A stretch of DNA of 64,000 nucleotides from an uncultured SAR116 cluster alpha proteobacterium (GTDB taxonomy: Bacteria > Pseudomonadota > Alphaproteobacteria > Puniceispirillales > Marisalimonadaceae): assembly GCA_902615995.1 (NCBI GenBank), contig CACMRF010000001.1, forward strand, positions 62,001 to 126,000, read 5' to 3'. Made by a program: the position numbers and the translations under genes. Below, one piece after another: positions 21,445 to 31,508 of this stretch. Below the pieces are notes generated by a model. It saw nothing but the letters and a program-made list of their open reading frames with translations, was not told the DNA's origin and did no database searches. Numbering within the stretch: position 1 is the stretch's first letter; every line of letters starts with the position of its first letter.

Positions 21445-23115
21445 TTATATAATTTTAGTATTAGAAATTATTAATTTTTGAGAATTTTTATTTATTTCAT
21501 AGTCATCATGAGAAATATATATACATGTTTTATTTTTACTTAATTGATTAATTGATTTTAAGATATTTTTTGAGGTTTTAGAATCTAGAGCACTAGTAAC
21601 TTCATCTAACAATAAGATTTTTGAGTTTTTTAAAAACGCTCTTGCTATTGATATTCTTTGTTTTTGACCTCCAGATAAATTACTACCTGCTTCACTAATA
21701 ACAGTATCATAACCATTTTCTTGACTTATAATAAAATCATGAATATTGGCTAATTTAGCAGCTTTTATTATTTCACGTTTTGTAGCGTTTAATTTACCTA
21801 AAGATATATTATTATTAAAAGTATCGTTGTATATCATCGTCTCTTGACTAACTAAACTTATATTTTGTCTCAATGAAAAGAGTGACACATCTTTTATATT
21901 CACATCATTGATGAAAATATTTCCTTTTTTAGGATCTATAAATCTACTGATTAAATTAAATATTGTTGATTTTCCACTACCACTTTCACCAATAATATTA
22001 ATTTTTGATTTTTTTGTTTTAAAGGAGATTTTATCAAGAATAATTTTATTTTTTTCGTAAAAAAAACTTACATCTTTAAATTCAACAGTTGGATTATTTG
22101 GAATTTTAAGTTCTTTTTTTACATTACTAATTCTTTCAATTTTTGGCATTTCATTTAATTGTTTATATATTCTTTGCAATGCGCTTAGACCTTCTTGCAA
22201 AATAGTGTTAAAAGTTCCCAAAGCTCTGGCAGGTTGAGCTAACATTAGTAATGCAGTAACAAACCCAATTACGCTTCCAATTGTCATAAAACCTGAATTA
22301 ATTCTATAACTAGCAATTAAAATTACAAAGGCAGCCGCAATTCCTCCCAACACCTCTAAAAGTGGTAAAACTTTTGCTCTTCCCTTTACTATATCAAATA
22401 AATTTAGAAATAAGCTATCTAAAGATTTATTTATTCTATTCTTCTCTAGTTTTTCTAATGAATATGACTTTATCATTGAAATATTCCTAAAAATTTCTGA
22501 TAAAAAAGAGGTTAAGCTCTCCATTTTTTCTTGTAATGATAATGCATAAAATCTTTGTTTTTTTCCTATGGATATAATCGGTTTTAATGCAATTGGATAA
22601 ATTGATAAGACAACTACAGCCAAAACCCAATCTAACCAAATCAAATAAACTATCAAAAATATAATTGTTATTAGATCTCTAATTAAATTATTTAAAGATC
22701 TTTCCACACTATCTCTTATTAGATTAACATCATTCATTATTCTAGAAATATGATTTCCAGAAGAGATTTTTTTAATCACATCTAAATCAGAGAATAACAA
22801 ATGATTTGATAATTTTTTTTGAATATCAATACTAACTTTTAATGTTACTTTTGATACTTGTTTTATTTGAAAAAACATTGCTATACCTCTTATAGATGCA
22901 ACAAGAGCAATTATAATTGGAAGAAAAAACCACGAATATTTATTTTCAGTGAAATTATCAAAAACTTTTTGTATTAAAAATGGATAAATTGCAGTAGTTA
23001 GACTTACAATTAAGAGTAAAATTAAACAAATAAATATATCGGATTTTTGATTAATAAAAAAATCTTTGTTTATTTTTTTTATTAATTCAAAGTTTTTTAG
23101 ATTTTTTTTATTCAT
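21445..23115 (-). CDS. ABC transporter ATP-binding/permease, MsbA-like lipid flippase
   Basis: Walker A GESGSGKS, signature NLSGGQKQRISIARA, Walker B ILLLDEVTSAL; six-TM domain; divergent to the lipid A cluster. Confidence 0.9.
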   Translation of the reverse strand: MNKKNLKNFELIKKINKDFFINQKSDIFICLILLLIVSLTTAIYPFLIQKVFDNFTENKYSWFFLPIIIALVASIRGIAMFFQIKQVSKVTLKVSIDIQKKLSNHLLFSDLDVIKKISSGNHISRIMNDVNLIRDSVERSLNNLIRDLITIIFLIVYLIWLDWVLAVVVLSIYPIALKPIISIGKKQRFYALSLQEKMESLTSFLSEIFRNISMIKSYSLEKLEKNRINKSLDSLFLNLFDIVKGRAKVLPLLEVLGGIAAAFVILIASYRINSGFMTIGSVIGFVTALLMLAQPARALGTFNTILQEGLSALQRIYKQLNEMPKIERISNVKKELKIPNNPTVEFKDVSFFYEKNKIILDKISFKTKKSKINIIGESGSGKSTIFNLISRFIDPKKGNIFINDVNIKDVSLFSLRQNISLVSQETMIYNDTFNNNISLGKLNATKREIIKAAKLANIHDFIISQENGYDTVISEAGSNLSGGQKQRISIARAFLKNSKILLLDEVTSALDSKTSKNILKSINQLSKNKTCIYISHDDYEINKNSQKLIISNTKII

Positions 23116-23169
23116 TTGATTTATGTATACAATATATTAATTAATTAATAAAAATGTAATTATTATAAA

Positions 23170-23856
23170 ATGAAATTTATAAAAAGAATTAGCAAAAATA
23201 AATTTGGACAAAAATTCCTGGGTTTTTTAGTATTTATTGTTACCAATTTTACATATAAATCAATCTCTTGGAAAGAGCTAAAAAAACCAAATAGTTATCA
23301 TTATAAAAAAAAAGAACCTGTTATTTTTTGCACTTGGCATAATAGACTTTATTGTGGACCATATTTATTACCAACAAAAAAATTAGAAATAAATGCTCTT
23401 CAATCATCTCATTCTGATGGAATGATGACTGATATCTTATTTAAATTAATAAATATGAAAATAATTTATGGTTCCTCCAAAAAAAAAGGCGTTAGCGCAT
23501 TTATAAAAATGATTAAAGCTATTGAAAATGGAGAAAGTATTGCAATAACACCAGATGGACCAAAAGGTCCAAAAGAAATTGTAAAAGATGGAATAATCAA
23601 ACTTGCACAAACTACTGGAGCTCCAATTGTACCTTTATTTTGGAAAGTTAAAAATCATAAACTTTTGAATTCATGGGATAACTTTATAATACCATTTCCT
23701 TTTTCAAAAGGTGTTTACATTTTTGGTAAACCCATTCATGTTAAAAGAAAAGTTACAGCAAAAAGCCTCTTTCAAATTAAGAATTTAATTCAAAATGAAT
23801 TTGATAAACTTACAAAAGAAGTAGAAAATTATAATTTTAATAAAAAAGTTAAATAA
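23170..23856 (+). CDS. Lysophospholipid acyltransferase family protein (DUF374)
   Basis: FCTWHNRLYCGPYLL, IAITPDGPKGPKE, QTTGAPIVPLFW; upstream of waaA. Confidence 0.88.
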   Translation: MKFIKRISKNKFGQKFLGFLVFIVTNFTYKSISWKELKKPNSYHYKKKEPVIFCTWHNRLYCGPYLLPTKKLEINALQSSHSDGMMTDILFKLINMKIIYGSSKKKGVSAFIKMIKAIENGESIAITPDGPKGPKEIVKDGIIKLAQTTGAPIVPLFWKVKNHKLLNSWDNFIIPFPFSKGVYIFGKPIHVKRKVTAKSLFQIKNLIQNEFDKLTKEVENYNFNKKVK

Positions 23857-25170
23857 ATGACCTATGCGTTTTATAATTTTTTATGGAAATTAATTGATTA
23901 TTTTTTAATTAAATATCTCAATTATAGAGTTGAAAAAGGGAAAGAAATTAAATCAAGGCTTAATGAAAGATTTGGCAAATGTTATATTAGAAAAGTAAAT
24001 AAAAAAATAATTTGGATACATGGCTCAAGCGTTGGAGAGTCAGTTGCTGCTCTTGCCTTAGCAAACTCAATGTTGAAAAACGGATTTGATAAAAAGAAAT
24101 TCCATTTCTTAATTACAACAAATACTATTACTTCATCAAACTTCGTCAATAATAAAATTAAAAATGGATTTCCAGGAACACATCAATTTAATCCTTTAGA
24201 TAACCCAAAGTTCGTAAACAAATTTTTAGACTTTTGGACTCCAGAAATGGCCATATTTGTTGAATCAGATTTTTGGCCAAATTTAATTTATAGATCATCA
24301 GTTAAAAAAATTCCCTTAATTTTAGCATCATCTCAAATGTCCTTAAAATCTTCTAGATTTTGGCGAGGGTTAGGAAGAGGGTTAGCTAAAAAAGTTTTTA
24401 AAAAAATTGATCTTGTTTTGGCTGTTGATCCATCAAATGCTGAATTATTTAAATCCTTAGGCTCCAAAAAAGTAAAAAGTTTAACAAGTTTAAAATCTAT
24501 TGCTGAAAAACCACAAGTTAATATTGATTACATATTGAAATTAAAAAGTTGTTTAAAAAATAAAAATATTTTTTTAGCTGCATCGACTCATCCTGGCGAA
24601 GAAGAAATTCTAATTAAGCTTGCAAATAATTTAAGAAGCAAAGGAATTGACAATATACTTATTATTATTACACCTCGGCATATTGAAAGAGGAAAAGATA
24701 TAAAAAAAATTATATTAAGTGCTGGATATGATATTAAATGTAGAAGCAATGATGAATTGCCTTCTCAAAGCGATTATTTTTATTTGGCAGATACTATGGG
24801 AGAAATGGGATCATTAATTGAAATTTCTAATCTTGTTTTTGTAGCTGGTTCTTTAGTTAAAAAAATTGGAGGTCACAATCCAATAGAGGCTGCTAGTTTA
24901 GGAAAGGCTGTAATTATGGGACCTTACACAGAAAAATGTGATGCGCAAATCAATGATTTAGTTTGGTCTGGAGGCGCAATTAAAATTGAAAACTCATCTG
25001 AATTTAAAAATGTTTTTATTGAAAAAGTAATTTCATTACTTAATCAACCATTAATACTAGAGGATATGGGCAAAAATGCACTTGGTGCTTGTAGTTATGC
25101 TCAATTAAGAGCAGATGAAGCTAGCGAACATCTTTTAGAAATTTTTAAGAATAGAAGCTTAGTCAAATGA
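23857..25170 (+). CDS. waaA: 3-deoxy-D-manno-octulosonic acid (Kdo) transferase
   Basis: IHGSSVGESVAAL, VESDFWPNLI, DTMGEMGSLIEISNLVFVAGSLVKKIGGHNPIEAA. Confidence 0.95.
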   Translation: MTYAFYNFLWKLIDYFLIKYLNYRVEKGKEIKSRLNERFGKCYIRKVNKKIIWIHGSSVGESVAALALANSMLKNGFDKKKFHFLITTNTITSSNFVNNKIKNGFPGTHQFNPLDNPKFVNKFLDFWTPEMAIFVESDFWPNLIYRSSVKKIPLILASSQMSLKSSRFWRGLGRGLAKKVFKKIDLVLAVDPSNAELFKSLGSKKVKSLTSLKSIAEKPQVNIDYILKLKSCLKNKNIFLAASTHPGEEEILIKLANNLRSKGIDNILIIITPRHIERGKDIKKIILSAGYDIKCRSNDELPSQSDYFYLADTMGEMGSLIEISNLVFVAGSLVKKIGGHNPIEAASLGKAVIMGPYTEKCDAQINDLVWSGGAIKIENSSEFKNVFIEKVISLLNQPLILEDMGKNALGACSYAQLRADEASEHLLEIFKNRSLVK

Positions 25171-26153
25171 CTTTTCTTTATAATTTGTGGTACTCAAACT
25201 CATTACAATACAAATTAATTTCCTTAATGCTTTACCCTTTTTCTTTATTATGGATCATTATAGACAAGTTAAAATTTCTTGTGATAAAACCTTACACTTC
25301 TCATCTAAAAATAATATGTGTAGGTAATATAAATGTAGGTGGAACTGGAAAAACACCAATATCAATATTTATATTTAAAATTCTAAAAAAAATGGGACAT
25401 AATCCCATATTTTTGACATCTGGCTATAAAGGTAAAATTTCTAAACCTTGTATAGCTAACAATGATGTTACCCTCTTTGGAGATGAAGCTATAATTTTAA
25501 AAAATATAGGACCAACAGTTGTATCAAAGAATAAGTTAGTGGGAGTCAAATATATTGAGAACTTAAACTCAAAAAAGAAAATTTACGATATTATAGTTAT
25601 GGATGATGGCTTACAAAATTATTCAATAGCAAAAGATTTATGTTTTTTGACTATTGATAGAAAATCATTATTTGGAAATGAGTTTTGTTTACCCTCAGGT
25701 CCGTTAAGACAATCATTAAATTCATGCAAAAAAAATATTAATAAAATTATTTTAACTGGAAATCGAAATTTTAAAAAAAATCAAACTATTTTTAATAGTG
25801 ATGTATTAAACAGTTATATAAAAGTTGAAAAAGTTTCTGTTAAAAAAAAATATTTAGCTTTCTCTGGCTTAGGTAATAACCAAAAATTCTTAGATACTCT
25901 TAAAAGCGCTAATTATGATGTAACTTTAACAAAGGAATTTGAAGATCATCATAATTATAAAGAAAATGAAATAATTGATCTTATAAAACTTTCAAATGAT
26001 AATAACCTTACACTAATAACCACTGAAAAAGACATTGTTAAAATACCAAAAAAGTATCATTTTAAAATTAAGTGCTTAAAAATGAAAATAGAATTTGATA
26101 AAAATGATTTAATTAGCTTAAGGTTATTATTAAAACAGAAGTTAAATGACTGA
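25167..26153 (+). CDS. lpxK: Tetraacyldisaccharide 4'-kinase
   Basis: CVGNINVGGTGKTPISIFI, FGDEAIILK, VMDDGLQNYSIAKDL. Confidence 0.94.
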   Translation: MTFLYNLWYSNSLQYKLISLMLYPFSLLWIIIDKLKFLVIKPYTSHLKIICVGNINVGGTGKTPISIFIFKILKKMGHNPIFLTSGYKGKISKPCIANNDVTLFGDEAIILKNIGPTVVSKNKLVGVKYIENLNSKKKIYDIIVMDDGLQNYSIAKDLCFLTIDRKSLFGNEFCLPSGPLRQSLNSCKKNINKIILTGNRNFKKNQTIFNSDVLNSYIKVEKVSVKKKYLAFSGLGNNQKFLDTLKSANYDVTLTKEFEDHHNYKENEIIDLIKLSNDNNLTLITTEKDIVKIPKKYHFKIKCLKMKIEFDKNDLISLRLLLKQKLND

Positions 26154-27033
26154 CCCATTTTCTTATAGATTTAAAAAAAAAATTGATAGATATATTCATG
26201 ATCCTGTAGTTGCACTAATAATATTACCTTTTTTTATAATGTTAAAAATTCTTCCTTATAAGATTTCTTCGTTAATTTGTGGGTCTATACTCTTTTTAAT
26301 TGCACCATTTTCAAAATATCAAACAAGAGTTATGAAAAATTTAAATATTGCTTTCCCTAAAAAAAAAGAAGCAGAAAAAATTAAAATATCAAAGAGATTC
26401 TGGTTTAATTTTGGTCAAATAATCGGAGAACTTCCTCATATAGATAAGATTATTTCATCAAAAAAAGTTTTGATTACTGGTCATAAGAAAATTCAAAAAG
26501 GTCCAGCTATTTTAATTGGAGCTCATTTAGCAAATTGGGAATTTTTATTACGAGTTGGAGAAATGTCTGGAAGACGAGTAAGTTTTATATATAGACCAAT
26601 CAATAATTGGATATTAAATAAATTACAATTTTCGAGGAATAGTAAAATTAATGCTGATTTTTTTAAAAAAGGACGTGCAGCTGCTATTGGAATGGCAAAT
26701 CAATTAAAGAAAGGTGAAGTAATTGGATTAACAAATGATCAAATTTTAAGAGAAGGTATTATGGTTCCTTTTTTTGGAAAAAAAACACCGACTCCACAAG
26801 CTGCAGCAATAATGTCGATTAAATGGAATGTTCCCATTTTTATGGTAAGAGTTGAAAGGTTAAACTTACTTAATTTTAAATTAACTATTGAAGATAAAAT
26901 CAAATTACCAAAAAATATTAAAAATGATAATGCTGTCTACAAATTAACTGAATTAATTTCTAGAAGAACAGAACAATGGATAATTGAGAAGCCTGAGCAA
27001 TGGCTTTGGGCTCACAGAAGATGGGGAAAATAA
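26146..27033 (+). CDS. lpxL: Lipid A biosynthesis lauroyl acyltransferase (LpxL/HtrB family)
   Basis: GAHLANWEFLLRVG, VPFFGKKTPTPQAAA, PEQWLWAHRRWGK. Confidence 0.9.
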   Translation: MTDPFSYRFKKKIDRYIHDPVVALIILPFFIMLKILPYKISSLICGSILFLIAPFSKYQTRVMKNLNIAFPKKKEAEKIKISKRFWFNFGQIIGELPHIDKIISSKKVLITGHKKIQKGPAILIGAHLANWEFLLRVGEMSGRRVSFIYRPINNWILNKLQFSRNSKINADFFKKGRAAAIGMANQLKKGEVIGLTNDQILREGIMVPFFGKKTPTPQAAAIMSIKWNVPIFMVRVERLNLLNFKLTIEDKIKLPKNIKNDNAVYKLTELISRRTEQWIIEKPEQWLWAHRRWGK

Positions 27034-27037
27034 TTAT

Positions 27038-28375
27038 TTAATTTTTGAATGTTATTTTTCTTATTCCATCAATAAACTGAACTTTACCTTCTTGAAAGCC
27101 TTTTGCATCATCATATTTTTTTATTATATTATTTTCATTATCAAGTACTATAGCAAATCCCTTTTCTAAAGTTTTTTGAAAACTATTTGCTTCCATTAAT
27201 TTTAATGTTGTAATTAATCTTAATTTTTTACTATCAATTATCCTTCTAAACGAATTGAAAAACTCTAATATTAACAAATTCAATTTATTCTCTAAATTAT
27301 TGATTAAAATAATGGGTGGTTTTAACAAATTAGAGTTTGTATAAAGTATATTCTCAATATCTTTAATTTTTTTATTCATTAAATTAAACATGTTCATTAG
27401 AATAAAATCATAACTTTGTATTTTATGATTTAAAATATCTTTTGGCCTATTTAATTTCATTTTAGATAATAAATTTATTAAATTTTCTAAATTATTTTGA
27501 TAAGCAACATGTCTCCTTGAATTTAATTCAAATATTTTTCTTTTTAATTCTTTTGCAACCGGAAGACATAGTTCAATCGCTGCAGAAGGTGTTGGTGCTC
27601 TCAAATCAGCAACATAATCAATTAATGTTACATCAGTTTCATGCCCAATAGCAGATATTATAGGAATTTTACTTTCAAATGTTGATATTATAACATTCTC
27701 TTCATTAAACCCCCAAAGATCCTCAACACTTCCGCCTCCTCGAGCTATAATTATAGCATCAATATCGTGAAGAATTTTTTCAGACTTAAGTTTATTTATC
27801 TTTTTTATTGCATTTGAAATTTCATTAGATGAATTAATGCCCTGTACACTTACAGAAAACAAATAAATCTTTAACGGAAATCTATCTAATACTCTATTAA
27901 TCATGTCTTGAATTACAGCACCTGATTTACTTGTAATAATAGCTAAAGATCTAGGCAAAAAAGGTAATCTCTGTTTTTGATTATTTTCAAAGTAACCCAA
28001 TTTAAGAAATTTTCTCTTTCTTTCCTCAAAAAGCTTTAATAAAGCTCCTTCTCCTGAAATTTCTATTGATTCAACGATAATTTGATATTTAGACTGACCA
28101 GAAAAAGTTGTAAGTTTCCCTGTGCATATTATCTCTAAACCTTCTTCGAGGTTTATATTTATTTTAGAGGAATTATATCTCCAAATAACTGCGGAAATAA
28201 TTGAATTTTCATCTTTTAAATTAAAGTAAATATGACCTGATGCAGGAAAGGATGGCTTTGAAATTTCACCTTTTATCTTAATTGATGAAAAATTTTGTTC
28301 TATCAATTTCTTGATCGAATCAGAAATGTCGGACACAGAAAAAATAGAATTATTTAAATTGAAATTTATTGGCAT
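27038..28375 (-). CDS. xseA: Exodeoxyribonuclease VII large subunit
   Basis: GEISKPSFPASGHIYFNLKDE, IIARGGGSVEDLWGFNEE, SAIGHETDVTLIDYVADLRAPTPSAAIEL. Confidence 0.96.
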   Translation of the reverse strand: MPINFNLNNSIFSVSDISDSIKKLIEQNFSSIKIKGEISKPSFPASGHIYFNLKDENSIISAVIWRYNSSKININLEEGLEIICTGKLTTFSGQSKYQIIVESIEISGEGALLKLFEERKRKFLKLGYFENNQKQRLPFLPRSLAIITSKSGAVIQDMINRVLDRFPLKIYLFSVSVQGINSSNEISNAIKKINKLKSEKILHDIDAIIIARGGGSVEDLWGFNEENVIISTFESKIPIISAIGHETDVTLIDYVADLRAPTPSAAIELCLPVAKELKRKIFELNSRRHVAYQNNLENLINLLSKMKLNRPKDILNHKIQSYDFILMNMFNLMNKKIKDIENILYTNSNLLKPPIILINNLENKLNLLILEFFNSFRRIIDSKKLRLITTLKLMEANSFQKTLEKGFAIVLDNENNIIKKYDDAKGFQEGKVQFIDGIRKITFKN

Positions 28376-28429
28376 TTTTAAATTCTATGTCATATTTTTA
28401 GAAATAAAAACAATTTTGGAAATTAAAAT

Positions 28430-29698
28430 ATGATTATTTTGTTAATTGGAAGTGGTGGAAGAGAACATGCAATTGCTAGAGCTATAAAAAATTCACCTCT
28501 TACAAGTAAATTATTTATTACTCCTGGAAATCCAGGAATGCAAAAGCTTGGTGAATGCAAAAATATTCCTGTTGATGATATAGAAGGACTTTGTAATTTA
28601 GCAAAATTTATTGAAGCTAATCTAGTTATTATTGGACCAGAAGTGCCACTTGTAAAAGGGCTTAAAAATAAACTTAATAATATTGGCATCAAAGCATTTG
28701 GACCTACTGCTGAAGCAGCTATGCTTGAAGGTTCAAAAACATTTTCTAGAAATTTTTGCAAAAAATATAATATTCCTCAACCAACATTTAATTATTTTAC
28801 TGATATTGAACTGGCATTGGCTGAAGTAGAAAAACTCAATGGTTACTGCGTAGTAAAAGCAGATGGGCTGGCAGCTGGAAAAGGTGTTGTTGTTTGTGAT
28901 AATAAAGAACAAGCTCAACTAGCATGCGATGAAATGTTGAATAATAAAAAGTTTGGGCAATCTAGTTCGAAAATTCTTATTGAAGAAAGAATATCTGGAA
29001 GAGAAGCAAGTATTTTTGTTGTTTCGGATGGACATGATTTTAAGCTTCTAGGAACAGCACAAGATCATAAGCGAGCTTTTGATAATGACTGCGGACCAAA
29101 TACTGGAGGAATGGGAGCGGTTTCGCCAGCACCAACTCTGAATCAAAAAATACTTCAAAAAATAATAAAAGACATTGTTGAGCCAACAATTAAAGGTATG
29201 CATTTAGAAAATAAAAATTATGAAGGAATTTTATATATTGGAGTTATGATAACTGATGATGGACCAAAACTTATTGAATATAATTGTCGTTTTGGAGATC
29301 CTGAAGCACAAGTAATTTTACCTTTACTTGATACAGACATATTAGAAATTATGCTGAAATCATTAGATAAAAATTTAAAAAACTGTTTAATTAAATTTAA
29401 AAATAAAAAATCAATAACAGTTGTACTCGCTAATGTAGGATACCCAAATAAATTTGAAAAAAATAAAATCATACCAAATATTTCTTCATTTGATAATGAT
29501 GATGATATCATTATTTTTCATGCGGGAACTGGTCTTAACAGTAAAAATGAATTAATCGCTACTGGTGGTAGAGTTTTATGCATAACGTCAATTTCAGACA
29601 CAATCGAAAGTTGTAGAAAAAAAGCCTATACCACTATAGATAAAATAAATTGGTCTGAATGTTTTTACAGAAAAGATATTGGTAAATTATCAATCTGA
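28430..29698 (+). CDS. purD: Phosphoribosylamine-glycine ligase
   Basis: LLIGSGGREHAIARA, VVKADGLAAGKGV, DHKRAFDNDCGPNTGGMGA, EYNCRFGDPEAQVILP. Confidence 0.97.
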   Translation: MIILLIGSGGREHAIARAIKNSPLTSKLFITPGNPGMQKLGECKNIPVDDIEGLCNLAKFIEANLVIIGPEVPLVKGLKNKLNNIGIKAFGPTAEAAMLEGSKTFSRNFCKKYNIPQPTFNYFTDIELALAEVEKLNGYCVVKADGLAAGKGVVVCDNKEQAQLACDEMLNNKKFGQSSSKILIEERISGREASIFVVSDGHDFKLLGTAQDHKRAFDNDCGPNTGGMGAVSPAPTLNQKILQKIIKDIVEPTIKGMHLENKNYEGILYIGVMITDDGPKLIEYNCRFGDPEAQVILPLLDTDILEIMLKSLDKNLKNCLIKFKNKKSITVVLANVGYPNKFEKNKIIPNISSFDNDDDIIIFHAGTGLNSKNELIATGGRVLCITSISDTIESCRKKAYTTIDKINWSECFYRKDIGKLSI

Positions 29699-30127
29699 CC
29701 TTATTTTTTTAAAAAAATCTTTTATTAATTTTGAACATTCATCTTCTCGTATTCCTGAATATATCTCGCTACATACCCTATTATTAATTTTATTTTTAAT
29801 ACTACTATGGGGAATACTTGCTCCATAATACAATCTTTTGATTCTTACTTGTTTTATCATTCCCATACACATTTCGCATGGCTGTAATGTTACCCAAATA
29901 TCACAATTATCTAAGTATCTTTTATTAGTTTTTAAAAGAGCTTTATCAATTGCTATTTTTTCAGCATGGAATAATGGATTATTTTTTTCTTCAACTTTAT
30001 TATATCCTTTTGAAATAATATTTTTAAATTCGTCAACGATAATTGCTCCAACTGGAATTTCTTTTTTTCGTGAACATTTTTTTGCTTCATTTAAAGCTAG
30101 TTTCATAAAATCATCATACTTTAACAT
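29690..30127 (-). CDS. tadA: tRNA/cytidine adenosine deaminase family (TadA-like)
   Basis: EIPVGAIIVD, NPLFHAEKIAID (HAE), TLQPCEMCMGM (PCxxC). Confidence 0.92.
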   Translation of the reverse strand: MLKYDDFMKLALNEAKKCSRKKEIPVGAIIVDEFKNIISKGYNKVEEKNNPLFHAEKIAIDKALLKTNKRYLDNCDIWVTLQPCEMCMGMIKQVRIKRLYYGASIPHSSIKNKINNRVCSEIYSGIREDECSKLIKDFFKKIRSD

Positions 30128-30193
30128 TGAAAGCCCCTCTAATTTAAATTAATTAATACTGTAAAATTGAATTAGTTAATTATAAACTTAATA

Positions 30194-30922
30194 ATGGTTA
30201 ATAATTTAATTAATGAAAGAATAGCAAAAAAAATTGCCAATTCAGGCTTATGCTCAAGACGAGAAGCTGAGCGTTTGATTAACAATGGATATGTTAAGTT
30301 AAATGGTAATGTTATTAAAAATTGTAATATAAATGTTACAAAAAAAGATATTATTGAAGTAAATAACCAAAAGTTAAAAGCAAAAGAAAAGATTAAACTT
30401 TGGTTATATTATAAAAAAAAAGGCTTTCTAGTAACAACAAAGGATACTCAAGGAAGACCAAATATTTTTGATGAAATAAAGTTAAATTTTAATAAAAGAC
30501 TAATATCTATTGGTAGACTTGATTTTAATTCTGAAGGATTATTGTTATTAACAAATAATGGCGACTTTGCTCGAAAACTTGAATTACCTCAAAATAAATT
30601 TCAAAGAACTTACAAAGTAAGAATTTATGGAACAATTGATAATAAAATCAAAGATAAACTTAAAAATGGAATCATAGTGAATAGTATCAAATACAAACCT
30701 ATCGAATTAGAACTAGAAGAAGAAAAAGGTAAAAATAGATGGCTAACTATGAGACTATACGAAGGTAAAAATCGAGAAATAAGAAAAATTATGGATTATT
30801 TTGGTTGCACAGTAAATAGACTCATAAGAATATCTTACGGTCCATTCAATTTGAAAGACCTTAAACCTGGGCAGTTAACTGAACTTAAATATAAAAATTT
30901 TAACAAATTACTAAAATCTTAA
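30194..30922 (+). CDS. 23S/16S rRNA pseudouridine synthase (RsuA/RluB family)
   Basis: S4-like domain KKIANSGLCSRREAERLINNGYVKLNG; IGRLDFNSEGLLLLTNNGD; EGKNREIRKIM. Confidence 0.93.
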   Translation: MVNNLINERIAKKIANSGLCSRREAERLINNGYVKLNGNVIKNCNINVTKKDIIEVNNQKLKAKEKIKLWLYYKKKGFLVTTKDTQGRPNIFDEIKLNFNKRLISIGRLDFNSEGLLLLTNNGDFARKLELPQNKFQRTYKVRIYGTIDNKIKDKLKNGIIVNSIKYKPIELELEEEKGKNRWLTMRLYEGKNREIRKIMDYFGCTVNRLIRISYGPFNLKDLKPGQLTELKYKNFNKLLKS

Positions 30923-30929
30923 ATATTTT

Positions 30930-31508
30930 ATGAGAATTATTTCAGGCAAATTTAAAGGTCATAAGTTAAATATTCCTAAAAACTTCTTAATAAGACCTAC
31001 TACTGATAGGTTTAAAGAGACATTATTTTCAATTATTAATTCAGAAAAATATTCAAGTAATATTGATGGGAAGTATTTTCTAGATTTATGCTCTGGATCA
31101 GGCGGAATTGGAATTGAAGCTTTTTCCAGGGGTGCAAAAAAAGTATACATGATTGATAAAAATCAAGATGCAATAAATTTAATCAATAAAAATTTATCTA
31201 AAATAGAATTAAACATTGAACTTGGTAAAAACCTGTTTGTTTTAAAGCAAGATATTACAAAGATCAAAAAATTACAATTACCTCAATTTGATTTTATTTA
31301 TTTAGATCCACCATATAGCTCTAAAATTTATTCGATTGTTTTAAAAAATATTTTAGATAGTAAAATTTTAAAAAACAAGGGGCTTATTTTAATTGAAACT
31401 GATAGATTAATAAATGTAGATGGACTTAATTTAGAGGAGATCTTCTCAAAAAAAATTGGTTCATCATACTTACAGAGTGTTAAAAAGTTACTAAATCCTC
31501 TCAAATAA
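30930..31508 (+). CDS. rsmD: 16S rRNA (guanine966-N2)-methyltransferase
   Basis: MRIISGKFKGHKL, RPTTDRFKETLFSII, DLCSGSGGIGIEAFSRGA, FIYLDPPYSS. Confidence 0.95.
   Translation: MRIISGKFKGHKLNIPKNFLIRPTTDRFKETLFSIINSEKYSSNIDGKYFLDLCSGSGGIGIEAFSRGAKKVYMIDKNQDAINLINKNLSKIELNIELGKNLFVLKQDITKIKKLQLPQFDFIYLDPPYSSKIYSIVLKNILDSKILKNKGLILIETDRLINVDGLNLEEIFSKKIGSSYLQSVKKLLNPLK

Noticed and set aside
21445-23115. ABC transporter as a bacteriocin or peptide exporter
   Set aside because: No peptidase C39 domain or precursor peptide; divergent from DUF374-waaA-lpxK-lpxL, fitting a lipid A flippase role.
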